Below, one piece after another: positions 7,025 through 15,462 of a stretch of DNA of 18,613 bases; position 1 is the first letter of the stretch; each line of letters opens with the position of its first letter. The notes beneath the pieces were generated by a model. It was not told the DNA's origin. It did not search any database and saw only the letters and a program-made list of their open reading frames with translations. Source of the DNA: Cloacimonetes bacterium UBA6081 (GTDB lineage: Bacteria; Cloacimonadota; Cloacimonadia; Cloacimonadales; Cloacimonadaceae); NCBI GenBank assembly GCA_002428685.1, contig DIXL01000059.1, positions 1 to 18,613 on the forward strand. Direction: 5' to 3'. Position numbers and translations under genes: made by a program.

Positions 7025-8427
7025 TCTGATTCCTCTTCTTCAAACTCGATTAGAGTGCGGGTTAAGCGATCATCGAGCTTAACTTGGGGACTGTTTTCGT
7101 TCATGGAAACCAGTCTTGGGGTAATTTCAATTATCAAGTCTGTGTTTTCCACAAGCTCATAACGATGCTGGAAAACTTTTCCGATAAAGGGTAAATCACC
7201 AAGGAAGGGTAGCTTGTTGGTCTGTTGAGTAATGCTGGAATTTAGCAAACCACCCACGATTATCTTATGTTCGTTGGGAACTGTAACCGTAGAAGAAACC
7301 CGGCGTACTTTGGTGCGCGGAATATATCCGCCTACAAGCTCAGTTACCGAGCTAACTTCAGGGTTAATGTTCATAGTGATGTTACCATCTTTGTTAATCT
7401 TGGGAGTTACGGTAAGCATGATACCAACCTCAGAGCGTTCCACCTGAAGTTGATTCTCTTTATCTGTAACCACAAAAGGCACTACTTCGCCAATATGCAT
7501 AGTGGCAAGCTCACCATTTAGCGCAGTAACACGTGTATCGGTTAAGAGATGAGCTGCATTGTTTTCCAGCAGCCAGTCTATGGTAATATCAAAAGCTGTC
7601 AACTGGCGGCTAAAATGACCAATGTCTTTTAAGCCATTGATGCGCTGGAAATATTGTTCATCCGGCACCACCCCGATATCGGTAGGATTGCCATGAGGCA
7701 AATAACCGGTAACATCAGAATAGTCATAGGGCAAACCGGCACCTTCCGCATTGATTGGGTCCTCTGCAAGGATTGTGGTAAGATGATCCAAACGGCTCCA
7801 GTCTATCCCAATCTTTTTTGCCTGATTAAGATGCACTTCAATAAGCCGTACCCGAATTTCTACTTGTTCCTGAATCTGATCAAGCGAAGTAACCAATTCT
7901 GCCACATCTTTAAAAGTATCTGGATTGCCATACACCATTATAGCGTTCTGACCTTCCAAAGCTGTAATTTTTACACCAGTATTTTGCAGTGCATCAGACA
8001 CCTTTTTGGCATCTACATTATTAAGGTAAATTATGTCGTTGCGTTCGCCAGTTTCTTCCATAATGTTCTGTTTTAGGCCAACTATAAAAGTGTTGGGGCC
8101 AACCACACGATATGATAAACCGGCAGAACGAGCTACCAATGAAACGGCTGTTTCAATTGGAACATCTTTGATATTGATTGTTACTCTTTTTTCGTCTTTG
8201 GCATCAGTGCTTCCAGCCTGCTCAATAGACAACACAATATTGGTGTTGCTAAGGCGGGACAGGGCTTTAAACACTGAAGATAGAGTTGCATCATCAGCAT
8301 TGAAGGTTACTCGTGTATCCAAGATCGGATCTCTTCTGGTTTGTGCACTCAGCATTGATATGCCAGTTAACAAAATTAGCACCAGAATCAGCGCAAATTG
8401 ACGTTTTGCATTACGCATGTGTTTCAT
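7021..8427 (-). CDS. pilQ: type IV pilus outer-membrane secretin PilQ (short form)
   Basis: Multimeric outer-membrane channel through which the pilus passes. From the chosen ATG the protein has 468 residues and begins with a signal peptide (MKHMRNAKRQFALILVLILL..., cleavage near SA-QT at 28). An STN/N0-like domain (about 38-118) and an N1-like domain (about 131-190, DIIYLNNVDAKKVSDAL) come next. The C-terminal secretin domain (about 190-442) contains the family signature around KLPFLGDLPFIGKVF (405-419) and ends LIIEITPRLV. The frame is open further upstream to a TTG at 8460. The ATG at 8427 is preferred because GGGAG lies 5 nt upstream (8433-8437) and a normal signal peptide follows. It is shorter than typical PilQ proteins and has no N-terminal AMIN domain. 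It ends in an acidic tail that overlaps the lipoprotein start. Confidence 0.93.
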   Translation of the reverse strand: MKHMRNAKRQFALILVLILLTGISMLSAQTRRDPILDTRVTFNADDATLSSVFKALSRLSNTNIVLSIEQAGSTDAKDEKRVTINIKDVPIETAVSLVARSAGLSYRVVGPNTFIVGLKQNIMEETGERNDIIYLNNVDAKKVSDALQNTGVKITALEGQNAIMVYGNPDTFKDVAELVTSLDQIQEQVEIRVRLIEVHLNQAKKIGIDWSRLDHLTTILAEDPINAEGAGLPYDYSDVTGYLPHGNPTDIGVVPDEQYFQRINGLKDIGHFSRQLTAFDITIDWLLENNAAHLLTDTRVTALNGELATMHIGEVVPFVVTDKENQLQVERSEVGIMLTVTPKINKDGNITMNINPEVSSVTELVGGYIPRTKVRRVSSTVTVPNEHKIIVGGLLNSSITQQTNKLPFLGDLPFIGKVFQHRYELVENTDLIIEITPRLVSMNENSPQVKLDDRLTRTLIEFEEEESE

Positions 8428-8453
8428 ATTTACTCCCAGTATCATTATATATC

Positions 8454-8993
8454 TTACCAATTTCCGCTTGTGCCGGCACTGCCTCGAACTTCTTCAGCAG
8501 GTTTGGCGGGGCGGGGTGAAAGTTCGGTGGTGGAAACAACTCCATTATAGCTGTAGCGAACGCTTTTATCTTGAATATCCAAAATCTTGCGTCCTTCCAC
8601 TACTTGACCAATTCGTGCTTCGTGCAGGGTTCCACGAAATTCGATATAGGCAATCTTGTTACCATATTCATCGCTTGCCGTTGTAGCCAGACGGAACGTG
8701 TTTTTAACCATATCTTCAAATTCTTTGTCTCTGTCCACTTTGTCCTTGATGATGTTACCTTGTTTTAAAGGATCACGATTTGATCCAAACACAAACATTT
8801 TGCGGTCTTGAATGGAATTCTCTATAGACTTTATTTTATTCAACAGTGTGTCGGAGACCGATTCCTTGGTGTGAATAGATTTTTCTGGAATCGAATTCCA
8901 ACTGCGCTGCAAGGCTACAAGGCGCACAACCATAGCAAACAGAATAACAACGATTAGAGCTATAGCCAGGTCTTTGATAAATCTCAGTTGCAT
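8454..8993 (-). CDS. pilP: PilP-like inner-membrane/periplasmic protein (GspC-like)
   Basis: This 179-residue protein sits exactly where pilP is found, between pilO and pilQ. It has one N-terminal TM helix (about residues 7-27) and a flexible, charged linker. A small beta-rich region follows (about 110-160, YIEFRGTLHEARIGQVVEGRKI) with the look of the PilP/GspC homology-region fold that contacts the secretin N0 domain. Classical PilP is a lipoprotein. Here there is no cysteine lipobox and the anchor is a TM helix, as in GspC. The tail is proline/glycine-rich. AGGAGG (9000-9005) inside the end of pilO, 6 nt from the ATG, indicates coupled translation. The assignment rests on position and architecture; sequence identity to PilP is not obvious. 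Confidence 0.75.
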   Translation of the reverse strand: MQLRFIKDLAIALIVVILFAMVVRLVALQRSWNSIPEKSIHTKESVSDTLLNKIKSIENSIQDRKMFVFGSNRDPLKQGNIIKDKVDRDKEFEDMVKNTFRLATTASDEYGNKIAYIEFRGTLHEARIGQVVEGRKILDIQDKSVRYSYNGVVSTTELSPRPAKPAEEVRGSAGTSGNW

Positions 8994-8994
8994 C

Positions 8995-9546
8995 TTAGAC
9001 CTCCTTCTTCACTTTAAATATGGATAATTCTATGGTCATCCGATAGCGGTTGGGAGCCCCAGGTGCCTGGACTTCTTTGTCCGAAATCTGCGTAGGGCTG
9101 ATATCCAAAGCATGAATCTTGAGTATATTATCCAAAGATTCAAGATCGGAAATGAATTGCCCAATTTGCACATAACTGGCTTCAAGCTCCAAATTGTAAG
9201 TGGTTTCTATCAAGCCGGGCAACGAAAACTTGTTGCTGTCAGAAAGCTTGTTTATCTGGATGGAGCGTTGATCTGCCAATTGGCCAATACGTGTTTTAAA
9301 GTCATTAATTTCGTCAAACCCAAAGCTGGCAGTTTTTGTAAGACTATTGTCAATAATGATGGCAAATTGAGAAAGCTGCTGATCCATAATTCGTGCACTA
9401 TTCAATTGTTCCTGTGCAGTTTTAATCTTAGCATCAAGCTGCTCTATCTTAGCTTTGTTAAGCTTCACATTGTTTGCAGTGATCATAAAGAAAGCAACAG
9501 CTACCAATACCATCACCAGAACGAAGACTAAATACTTTTCTCTCAT
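8995..9546 (-). CDS. pilO: type IV pilus alignment protein PilO
   Basis: 183-residue bitopic inner-membrane protein that pairs with PilN in the alignment subcomplex linking the platform to the PilQ secretin. One TM helix (about 5-23) follows a very short cytoplasmic start (MREKY). A coiled-coil stretch (about 27-60, KLNKAKIEQLDAKIKTAQEQL) and a periplasmic ferredoxin-like domain (about 95-180) come next. The segment ETTYNLELEASYVQIGQFISDLE is typical of PilO, with 'Y..I..F...L' before the last strands. Its ATG overlaps the pilN stop by one base (TAATG at 9544-9548). The product ends one base before the PilP-like start codon, so pilN-O-P are probably translated together. Confidence 0.88.
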   Translation of the reverse strand: MREKYLVFVLVMVLVAVAFFMITANNVKLNKAKIEQLDAKIKTAQEQLNSARIMDQQLSQFAIIIDNSLTKTASFGFDEINDFKTRIGQLADQRSIQINKLSDSNKFSLPGLIETTYNLELEASYVQIGQFISDLESLDNILKIHALDISPTQISDKEVQAPGAPNRYRMTIELSIFKVKKEV

Positions 9547-10142
9547 TATTGGGTCCTCCTGGTGGTAGAGGCATCTTTACTGTAACACTCTATAACAAAT
9601 TCCAGTATTGCTGTGTCTTTTACAATCTGCCTGGTGATAGGACCAGATTTGATTTGCGGAAAATCGTTGCTGATTTCCGGATTGCTTTTAAGCCGGTTGA
9701 TGAAAGATTGAATTAAATCCAGTTCCTTCACCTTTATATCAACTTCGGTAATCCCATTCAGAGTAAGAATTCCATTGGAAAAAGAGAACTTACGCACAGC
9801 CAGTTTGTCATCAATTTCTTGCCCCAAAGCGATCATTTTCTTAGCCCAGAAAATACGGTTGTTAAATGTCTCGGCCAAATGATCCAGATCGGCACTGGAG
9901 AGATAATCGGAACTGGTTTTGAAGCTTTCAAGCTGTTTCTGTGTTTCGGCCAAATATTTCTGGCGGTTCTCTACTCTGATTTTCACCATTCCATTCACAT
10001 AAATCCAGCCTGCTGTTACTACGATAATACCAATTACAAAGAATACTATTGCAGTAATCATGGCTTTCTTTTCCTTCTCGGCCTGGATGCGTAATTCACC
10101 AAACTTGTTGAGGTTTATTTTAAAGTAAAATGCATTATTCAT
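9546..10142 (-). CDS. pilN: type IV pilus alignment protein PilN
   Basis: 198-residue bitopic protein with a short cytoplasmic N-terminus, MNNAFYFKINLNKFGELR. The 'INL' segment (residues 9-11) matches the place where PilN proteins carry the INLLP-type motif that binds PilM. One TM helix (about 28-49) follows. A coiled coil (about 55-80) and a periplasmic fold (about 110-190) then pair with PilO. GGGAGGA lies upstream of the ATG, and 17 bp separate it from the pilM stop. The INLLP motif is degenerate (INLNKF), which could weaken the comparison. Gene order M-N-O and the topology make the call firm. Confidence 0.88.
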   Translation of the reverse strand: MNNAFYFKINLNKFGELRIQAEKEKKAMITAIVFFVIGIIVVTAGWIYVNGMVKIRVENRQKYLAETQKQLESFKTSSDYLSSADLDHLAETFNNRIFWAKKMIALGQEIDDKLAVRKFSFSNGILTLNGITEVDIKVKELDLIQSFINRLKSNPEISNDFPQIKSGPITRQIVKDTAILEFVIECYSKDASTTRRTQ

Positions 10143-10159
10143 ATCTGTTGTCCTCCCCC

Positions 10160-11227
10160 CTATTCCATTCTCATTGCAAGGCCGATAGCCAAAGCAAGTT
10201 GAGGATCTTTTTTATCTTGGAATTTCTCAGGCATTTCCACATTGATAAATGGCATAAATATCTCGGTGGGGATGGCAACCTTGTCCTGGATATATTCCTG
10301 CAAACCACCCAGTTTGGCGGTTCCGCCCATTAGATACAATTTTCTAAAATCACTATTACCTGCTTCTTTTACGTAAAAGCGCAGAGAACGGCGAACTTCT
10401 TCCACAATTGCATCTTCAGTGGATTTTTCCGATATGTCCAGCATACTGATGGTTTGAACATTGGCAGAAGCAGGATTGTCGTTTAGCCCGAATTCCAGTT
10501 TATGACGCTCGGCTTCGTCCCACTCCATTTGGCGCTTGCGCATAATGTCACGGGTGAAATTGTAGCCACCATAAGGAATATCACGGGCAAAGAGCTTGGA
10601 ATCGGGTCCCCATATAACCATGTTACTGCGGTGCGCACCCAAGTTTAGCATCACATAAACACCTTCTTCGGCAAAAGCATTTAGCGCAAAGCTATTGGCA
10701 ATGGCCAAAGAATCAATATCCACGATGTTGGGACTTAAGCCAGCACTCATCAGGATATTGGTATGTTCATTCAGCAGGTCTTTGGATGTGGCAGCCAGCA
10801 GAATGTTCATGTTATTGGTTTTTTCTTCCACGCTAAGCACCTGATAATCCAGTACCATATCAGTTCCGCTGATGGGAATGTGTTTCTTGGCTTCAAAAAA
10901 AAGCGCAGATTCCAATTCATCATCCGGTAAAAATATGGTTTTAATCTGTTTTATACTGGTGTTATCTCCACCAATGGATGTTACAAGGTGTTTTACATGC
11001 TTCGGATTGATCCGTAGCGTTTTTAACATTTCGATAATAATTGGGGCAAAACGTTCCGAACGCAAATCGCTGGGGATGTATTCTATCCCTGTGGCCATTG
11101 TAGGGCGAATCTCGTAATTAAGTAGCTTGAACCCCTCATGCAACTTCTTAAGATGAACGATTTTTACGCTGTGGCTACCGATGTCGATCCCCACAGTCTC
11201 TTTGAATCGAAGTGTTTTTTTCTTCAT
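10160..11227 (-). CDS. pilM: type IV pilus actin-like assembly protein PilM
   Basis: 355-residue cytoplasmic actin-fold (FtsA/PilM family) ATP-binding protein that holds the PilN cytoplasmic tail and connects the alignment complex to the motors. Phosphate-1 motif GIDIGSHSVKIV lies at residues 13-24. The second phosphate loop is around YVMLNLGAHRSNMVIW (about 192-207). The adenosine-region motif LYLMGGTAKLGGL is near residue 300. The length fits the family. AGAGGAAG lies just upstream of the ATG. A 45-bp gap separates it from the PilX-like gene above, the longest gap within the pilA-to-lipoprotein stretch. That gap is AT-rich and without an evident terminator. Confidence 0.94.
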   Translation of the reverse strand: MKKKTLRFKETVGIDIGSHSVKIVHLKKLHEGFKLLNYEIRPTMATGIEYIPSDLRSERFAPIIIEMLKTLRINPKHVKHLVTSIGGDNTSIKQIKTIFLPDDELESALFFEAKKHIPISGTDMVLDYQVLSVEEKTNNMNILLAATSKDLLNEHTNILMSAGLSPNIVDIDSLAIANSFALNAFAEEGVYVMLNLGAHRSNMVIWGPDSKLFARDIPYGGYNFTRDIMRKRQMEWDEAERHKLEFGLNDNPASANVQTISMLDISEKSTEDAIVEEVRRSLRFYVKEAGNSDFRKLYLMGGTAKLGGLQEYIQDKVAIPTEIFMPFINVEMPEKFQDKKDPQLALAIGLAMRME

Positions 11228-11272
11228 TCTTCCTCTTTATCTCATTAGCATATTTAATTTAATTTTAATCAT

Positions 11273-13240
11273 TTATATCAGTGCACGTGGCGGTTTTTTC
11301 AGCAGCCAACTTCCTTGCTCCAAGGGTAGGCGTTCACCCTGCCTTTTAAATTCAGGCCAGTCCGGTGGCTTGGTTTTATACATGCGGGTATCGTAATTAT
11401 AATTCTTTTTGTATCCTACTCCATTTCCCTGTGCTCCAGTAAAATGACGAGTTTGTAAAACTACTGATACAGCAGGATTTTGATACAGCTGGATATTAAA
11501 GGCATTCGCTGGAGAACTGGTTGCCCCGCAATAGTCTATGGGCGGGTTCCAAATACCATTTGAAGGATATTCGTTATCGTAATAGTTTCTGTGAACGTAG
11601 CCGCGCCGGCGCTGATTTACTCCACCCCAGATGTTGATGGTGCCACGTTCCAGATAGGGTTTTGCTTCCGGCCAAATAGGATTATACCAGGGATAATCCA
11701 ACCAGGCGGGCCAGGGATGAGCGGTAGTTTGAGGCCAATAATTGCGGTGCAGATCAATCCAATCAAACAAGATTGGGCCTCCATCGGGATCGTCGTTGGG
11801 CAGGTTTATTTTTACCGCAGGGATAGAGCCATGCGGATGTTGATATTCAAAAGTAAACACGCCGTCCTCATAACGGTTACCAACTCCTTTGCCCAAAGCA
11901 GCCATAGCAGCGTAAATCCAGATGCCATTATCGAGTGCAGAGTCTGAACCCAGATTATCGTAATACCGTAAAGAGTCTTCAGGATCTAAATATGCATACT
12001 TAACGATAATAGATTCTTCAGATACCAGGCCAAGCATATCATATCTATTACTAACGGGACTATCTCCTATGTTAGTATGTTGATATTTTAGATTCCCAAT
12101 CAACCACATAGTATCAGTTGAGGCCCAGGTTTGGAATCCCCCAAATTCCCCTTTTAACCAGAGCTTACATCTTGTATAATATGATTTCCCATTTACCGCT
12201 GAAGTACCAGACAAGGGGGACCATATAGTGTCTCTTGTTGTAAAACTGTTTATCGCTATATGAGAACCATCAGCATAGGGATAACCCATGGGATAATTTG
12301 GCCACAATTTTCGCGTTTTCCTGGAATCATATATCTGCCCAGTCCAACCAGTTATACTTCTATCATTAACCTCAACCATGACAATTTTGTTTTCATCAGC
12401 GTGGCCACCAATGAGTGCGCCCCTGCTTTTAATTGCTGCCATGCTTGTGGGGTATTCATAATTGTCGTAATGTTCTTTTAATCCACCTTGAAACACCTCA
12501 TCTTCAGGGTAATTAGGGGGAGTTGCAATTATCTCACCTGAGGTGGTAACAACCGCAAGAAAGGTAGGCCAACCTTGGTTATAATAGGGGCTGGAAGGGT
12601 CTCCCCCTGCCTTTTTGATCTGGATATCGGTATTACAGTGAACCGGGCCATTGATTACGTCATAACCGTAAAAATAAACATGCTCATCGTTGGGCGATAG
12701 CTCATTATCGGTAAAATACATGAAAACCGGACCCGTATCCTGTAACAAAGTTAGTTCGCCATATTTTCGCACCATGGTTTTATTGGTGTTGCCAAAAGTT
12801 ACGTGGCCGGCTCCGGTTTTAGTTTCTACCAGGGATTTAACTCCATATTCGGTTAAGCTTGCACCGGTTAAGCTACCTTGAAGCTCTCCACCCACATCAA
12901 CTATTATTGCTTCGGTATCAGTGTAAATTTTAGTAACCTGAGATTGCATAGAGTAGGTCTTTGAAAAATGGCTGCCCTGCATGGGGATTGTTCTCAGAGC
13001 GGTTCTAACTCCTCCCACAATATTAGGATCTTTTTTGGCAGCCACCTCAAGATAGGCTTGGCCTCTGTTGGTCTCTGCCCGAAGAAAATGTAAAGCTTGA
13101 GTATTTTCAAGCTCAGCCTGAGCAGCCACAGTATCTCGCACAGCCATGCTGGAGATAGTTACTCCGCTCATTGCTCCAATTACTGCCAACAGCATGGCAA
13201 TAGCAATATTGCCACTCTGACTTTTTAGAATATTTTTCAT
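11273..13240 (-). CDS. very large PilX-like pilus-associated protein
   Basis: From the chosen ATG the protein has 655 residues. The start MKNILKSQSG is followed by a TM helix (about 11-33) and a polar helix (36-68, DTVAAQAELENTQALHFLRAE). This is the pattern of PilX N-termini, which look like a prepilin (G10/N11) but here have Ala at the +5 position in place of Glu. The remaining about 580 residues are beta-rich and full of Trp, Tyr, Pro and Gly. Notable stretches are INGPVHCNTDIQI (about 203-215) and GTINIWGGVNQRRRGYV (about 560-576), reminiscent of beta-helical, bactofilin-like or tip-adhesin domains. The open frame begins at a GTG 18 bp upstream; the ATG at 13240 lies one base after the upstream stop and has AAGGTGG in front. 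Being next to two minor prepilins, it may form part of a pilus tip or priming complex (inference). Confidence 0.75.
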   Translation of the reverse strand: MKNILKSQSGNIAIAMLLAVIGAMSGVTISSMAVRDTVAAQAELENTQALHFLRAETNRGQAYLEVAAKKDPNIVGGVRTALRTIPMQGSHFSKTYSMQSQVTKIYTDTEAIIVDVGGELQGSLTGASLTEYGVKSLVETKTGAGHVTFGNTNKTMVRKYGELTLLQDTGPVFMYFTDNELSPNDEHVYFYGYDVINGPVHCNTDIQIKKAGGDPSSPYYNQGWPTFLAVVTTSGEIIATPPNYPEDEVFQGGLKEHYDNYEYPTSMAAIKSRGALIGGHADENKIVMVEVNDRSITGWTGQIYDSRKTRKLWPNYPMGYPYADGSHIAINSFTTRDTIWSPLSGTSAVNGKSYYTRCKLWLKGEFGGFQTWASTDTMWLIGNLKYQHTNIGDSPVSNRYDMLGLVSEESIIVKYAYLDPEDSLRYYDNLGSDSALDNGIWIYAAMAALGKGVGNRYEDGVFTFEYQHPHGSIPAVKINLPNDDPDGGPILFDWIDLHRNYWPQTTAHPWPAWLDYPWYNPIWPEAKPYLERGTINIWGGVNQRRRGYVHRNYYDNEYPSNGIWNPPIDYCGATSSPANAFNIQLYQNPAVSVVLQTRHFTGAQGNGVGYKKNYNYDTRMYKTKPPDWPEFKRQGERLPLEQGSWLLKKPPRALI

Positions 13241-13241
13241 C

Positions 13242-13892
13242 TCAACCACCTTGACCACCTGATGATGGTCTTTCCATGTTTTTCATGGCCATAGTTGTTT
13301 TAAAGTTTACTGTTCGGTAATTATCCTCAGTAACCTCAATTCTGGCTTCAATCTCCACGTTAATCACGCAGATTTTTTCATTTCTTTCGTAAACAAAGAG
13401 TGCATTATTGGCATTGGCATCACTTACTTTAAAACTAAGAACTTTTATTTTATCCATTTGGTTACGCTTGGGAAATAAGTAGCCTATGGAATTTGCTCCT
13501 ACACCCATGTGTTGATAATCAAATCTAATTACTCCGCCTTGCAAATAGTAGCGGATAAAATCGTTGGGGTGCTTGTCTGATAAAGGGGGGATAATCCTTA
13601 TTCCGCTTGCTTCCTGGCCAAAAGAACTACCTTCCAGGATAAGCTCTCGTGCGCTGGCAACCCCATTAAATTGTATATTGGAACCGCTTCCCACATAATA
13701 ACCGTTTTCCAGATAATTCAGGAATTCTGCTGTATCCTTCTCCAGTTCAATAAAGGCATTTAGCTCTTGATATTTGCGGAAAAACACACTTAAGCCAATC
13801 GCAGAAATTACTATTAGTAATGTAGAAATTATCAAGACAACGATCATCTCAATTAAGGTAAATCCCTTGGGGCTAAATACCATGCGCTTCAT
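13242..13892 (-). CDS. minor prepilin, PilW-like
   Basis: 216-residue prepilin-like protein. The class III leader is MKRMVFSPKG, with cleavage expected after Gly10 before Phe11 (G/FTLIEMIVVLII); Glu15 is the conserved +5 Glu. A hydrophobic N-terminal helix (about 11-35) is followed by a helix (EKDTAEFLNYLENG) and a large beta-rich C-terminal domain (about 70-205). The latter includes IRYYLQGGVIRFDYQ, where 'yyl..g.l.r' is a frequent pattern in PilW/GspJ proteins. The C-terminus is Gly/Ser-rich (PSSGGQGG). It lies between the PilV-like and PilX-like genes, 12 bp after the former, matching the V-W-X order of minor-pilin sets. The RBS is weak (AAGAGA). PilW-like is the best guess; GspJ-like is equivalent. 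Confidence 0.8.
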   Translation of the reverse strand: MKRMVFSPKGFTLIEMIVVLIISTLLIVISAIGLSVFFRKYQELNAFIELEKDTAEFLNYLENGYYVGSGSNIQFNGVASARELILEGSSFGQEASGIRIIPPLSDKHPNDFIRYYLQGGVIRFDYQHMGVGANSIGYLFPKRNQMDKIKVLSFKVSDANANNALFVYERNEKICVINVEIEARIEVTEDNYRTVNFKTTMAMKNMERPSSGGQGG

Positions 13893-13904
13893 TTCTTGGT
13901 TCTC

Positions 13905-14387
13905 TTAATGAATATCATAAAAATCTTCTCGTAGCTTAATGTAGTGCGGTTTCTCTGTTTCGGGGTCTATCCAGCGGATTTCTCCGATCAAATAGGTATA
14001 TCCATATTCTACGGACACAGAATGCTCGGAATCTCTACCGGCTGTAATGGACATCGTGGCTTCCAGCAACAGGTCATCTGTTTCTTCCAAGGTAACTGTT
14101 CTGCCAGTGTAGGGACGCATGATACCCTCTTTCATGTATAGTGCATATTGCTTGTTGATTTCGCCCGAAATCAGGAAAGTGGCCACACGGTGGCGATAAT
14201 TCTGCTTAACCTGTTTTTCTGCATACATGGTTCCAATATAAATTGTAAGAATCATCACTGCCAGAACCAAGGTTAGCACCAAAGCTTCTATCAGGCTAAA
14301 ACCACCTTGAGCCCGAAGCAAGCCAAATACTTGGCTTGCTTTCTCGCTACGAAATCTCTCAGACTTGGAAAACACAAAATTCCTCAT
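13905..14387 (-). CDS. minor prepilin, PilV-like
   Basis: 160-residue prepilin-like protein with a class III cleavage site G29/F30 (G/FSLIEALVLTLVLAVMI) and Glu34 as the +5 Glu. The leader is unusually long (29 residues, MRNFVFSKSERFRSEKAS...). No in-frame Met follows before the site. The N-terminal hydrophobic helix spans about 30-52. A compact C-terminal domain follows, with a helix containing NYRHRVATFLISGEINKQY. The 'SLIEALV' start and size match PilV/GspI-type minor pilins. The ATG lies two bases after the pilT stop, so translation is likely coupled. It probably works with the PilW-like and PilX-like products to prime assembly (inference). Confidence 0.78.
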   Translation of the reverse strand: MRNFVFSKSERFRSEKASQVFGLLRAQGGFSLIEALVLTLVLAVMILTIYIGTMYAEKQVKQNYRHRVATFLISGEINKQYALYMKEGIMRPYTGRTVTLEETDDLLLEATMSITAGRDSEHSVSVEYGYTYLIGEIRWIDPETEKPHYIKLREDFYDIH

Positions 14388-14389
14388 GC

Positions 14390-15445
14390 CTAAAAACCGG
14401 CTCCTGTGGCAAACTGTTTGGGATTCTCGGCAAATTCTTCGGCAATGGTTCTTTCTATCAGATTGTTCATCACCAGGTTATACAAAGACTGATCTCTGGT
14501 TTGCATACCTTCTTTGGTGCTGGCCTGAATTACCGAGGGTATCTGATATGTTTTCTCTTCACGGATCAGGTTGCGCACTGCTGCATTGGCAATCATTATC
14601 TCCACAGAAGGAACCCGTCCCTTGCCATCTTTGGTAGGTAGCAAAGTTTGGGCAATAACTGCTTCTAACGATTCCGACAGCATGGAACGAACCTGCTGCT
14701 GTTGTTCTTTGGGAAACATGTCTATGACACGGTCTATCGATTTTGTGCAGCTTCCAGTATGCAGAGTGGCAAAAACCAGATGTCCTGTTTCTGCAGCTGT
14801 CAACGCAAGTGACACCGTCTCCAGATCGCGCATTTCACCAACCAGGATCACATCGGGGTCTTCACGCAGAGCACTACGCAAAGCTGCTGTAAAGCTCCAG
14901 GTGTCGTGCCCCAGTTCCCGTTGGTTTATCAGGCTGTTTTTACTTCGATGCACAAACTCAATAGGGTCTTCCACCGTGATTATGTGGCAAGCACGATTTT
15001 CGTTCACCGAATCTATCATGGTTGCCAAAGTGGTGGATTTACCGCTACCTGTGGGACCTGTAACCAGGATTAACCCTTTTTCTTTCATGGTTAGTCTTTT
15101 TAGGATATCAGGCAGATGAAGTTCATCGTAACTTTTTATTTCGTTTGGAATTACACGGAATGCAGAAGAAATGCCATTAATCTGGTGAAAGGCGTTTACA
15201 CGGAAGCGAACATCGTTGCTCAACTTCGTGGAAAAGTCTATTTCCAGATTTTTCTTAAACAGCTCCTGCTGCGATTCATTCATAACGCCAAATACGAGGG
15301 TCTCCACCTCTTCCACAGAAAGAATTGGAAGGTTCAGGCGTTTCATTCTTCCGTTAACGCGCACCATCGGGTGCGAGCCCGCGGCTATATGAAGGTCGGA
15401 CGCTCCCGCTTCTGCGGTAAAGCGCAATAATTCATGGATAGTCAA
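14390..15445 (-). CDS. pilT: type IV pilus retraction ATPase PilT (TTG start)
   Basis: 351-residue hexameric ATPase that disassembles pili and drives twitching. Walker A GPTGSGKS is at 130-137, the Asp box TVEDPIEF around 157-164, Walker B DVILVGE at 198-204 and the His box GHLVFATLH at 221-229. The PilT-specific AIRNLIRE motif appears as AVRNLIRE (289-296). No zinc tetracysteine or MshEN domain is present, which distinguishes it from PilB. The start is a TTG: MTIHELLRFTAEAGASDLHI matches the family N-terminus, and AGGAGG lies 8 nt upstream (15454-15459). The first in-frame ATG would remove 26 conserved residues. It follows pilA by 17 bp. Confidence 0.95.
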   Translation of the reverse strand: MTIHELLRFTAEAGASDLHIAAGSHPMVRVNGRMKRLNLPILSVEEVETLVFGVMNESQQELFKKNLEIDFSTKLSNDVRFRVNAFHQINGISSAFRVIPNEIKSYDELHLPDILKRLTMKEKGLILVTGPTGSGKSTTLATMIDSVNENRACHIITVEDPIEFVHRSKNSLINQRELGHDTWSFTAALRSALREDPDVILVGEMRDLETVSLALTAAETGHLVFATLHTGSCTKSIDRVIDMFPKEQQQQVRSMLSESLEAVIAQTLLPTKDGKGRVPSVEIMIANAAVRNLIREEKTYQIPSVIQASTKEGMQTRDQSLYNLVMNNLIERTIAEEFAENPKQFATGAGF

Positions 15446-15453
15446 TTTACCGT

Positions 15454-15459
15454 CCTCCT
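15454..15459 (-). promoter_or_regulatory. ribosome binding site that fixes the pilT TTG start
   Basis: On the minus strand this is AGGAGG, 8 nt before the TTG at 15445. It supports TTG initiation because no ATG is available at a suitable distance in frame. Confidence 0.8.
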
Positions 15460-15462
15460 GGA

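Noticed and set aside
8428..8460. Upstream TTG start for pilQ adding 11 residues
   Set aside because: The added residues spoil the signal peptide, and the GGGAG site is placed for the ATG at 8427.
14571..15119. 182-codon plus-strand open frame inside pilT
   Set aside because: It lies antisense to the conserved Walker region of pilT and shows no protein pattern or RBS; it is a reverse-frame shadow.
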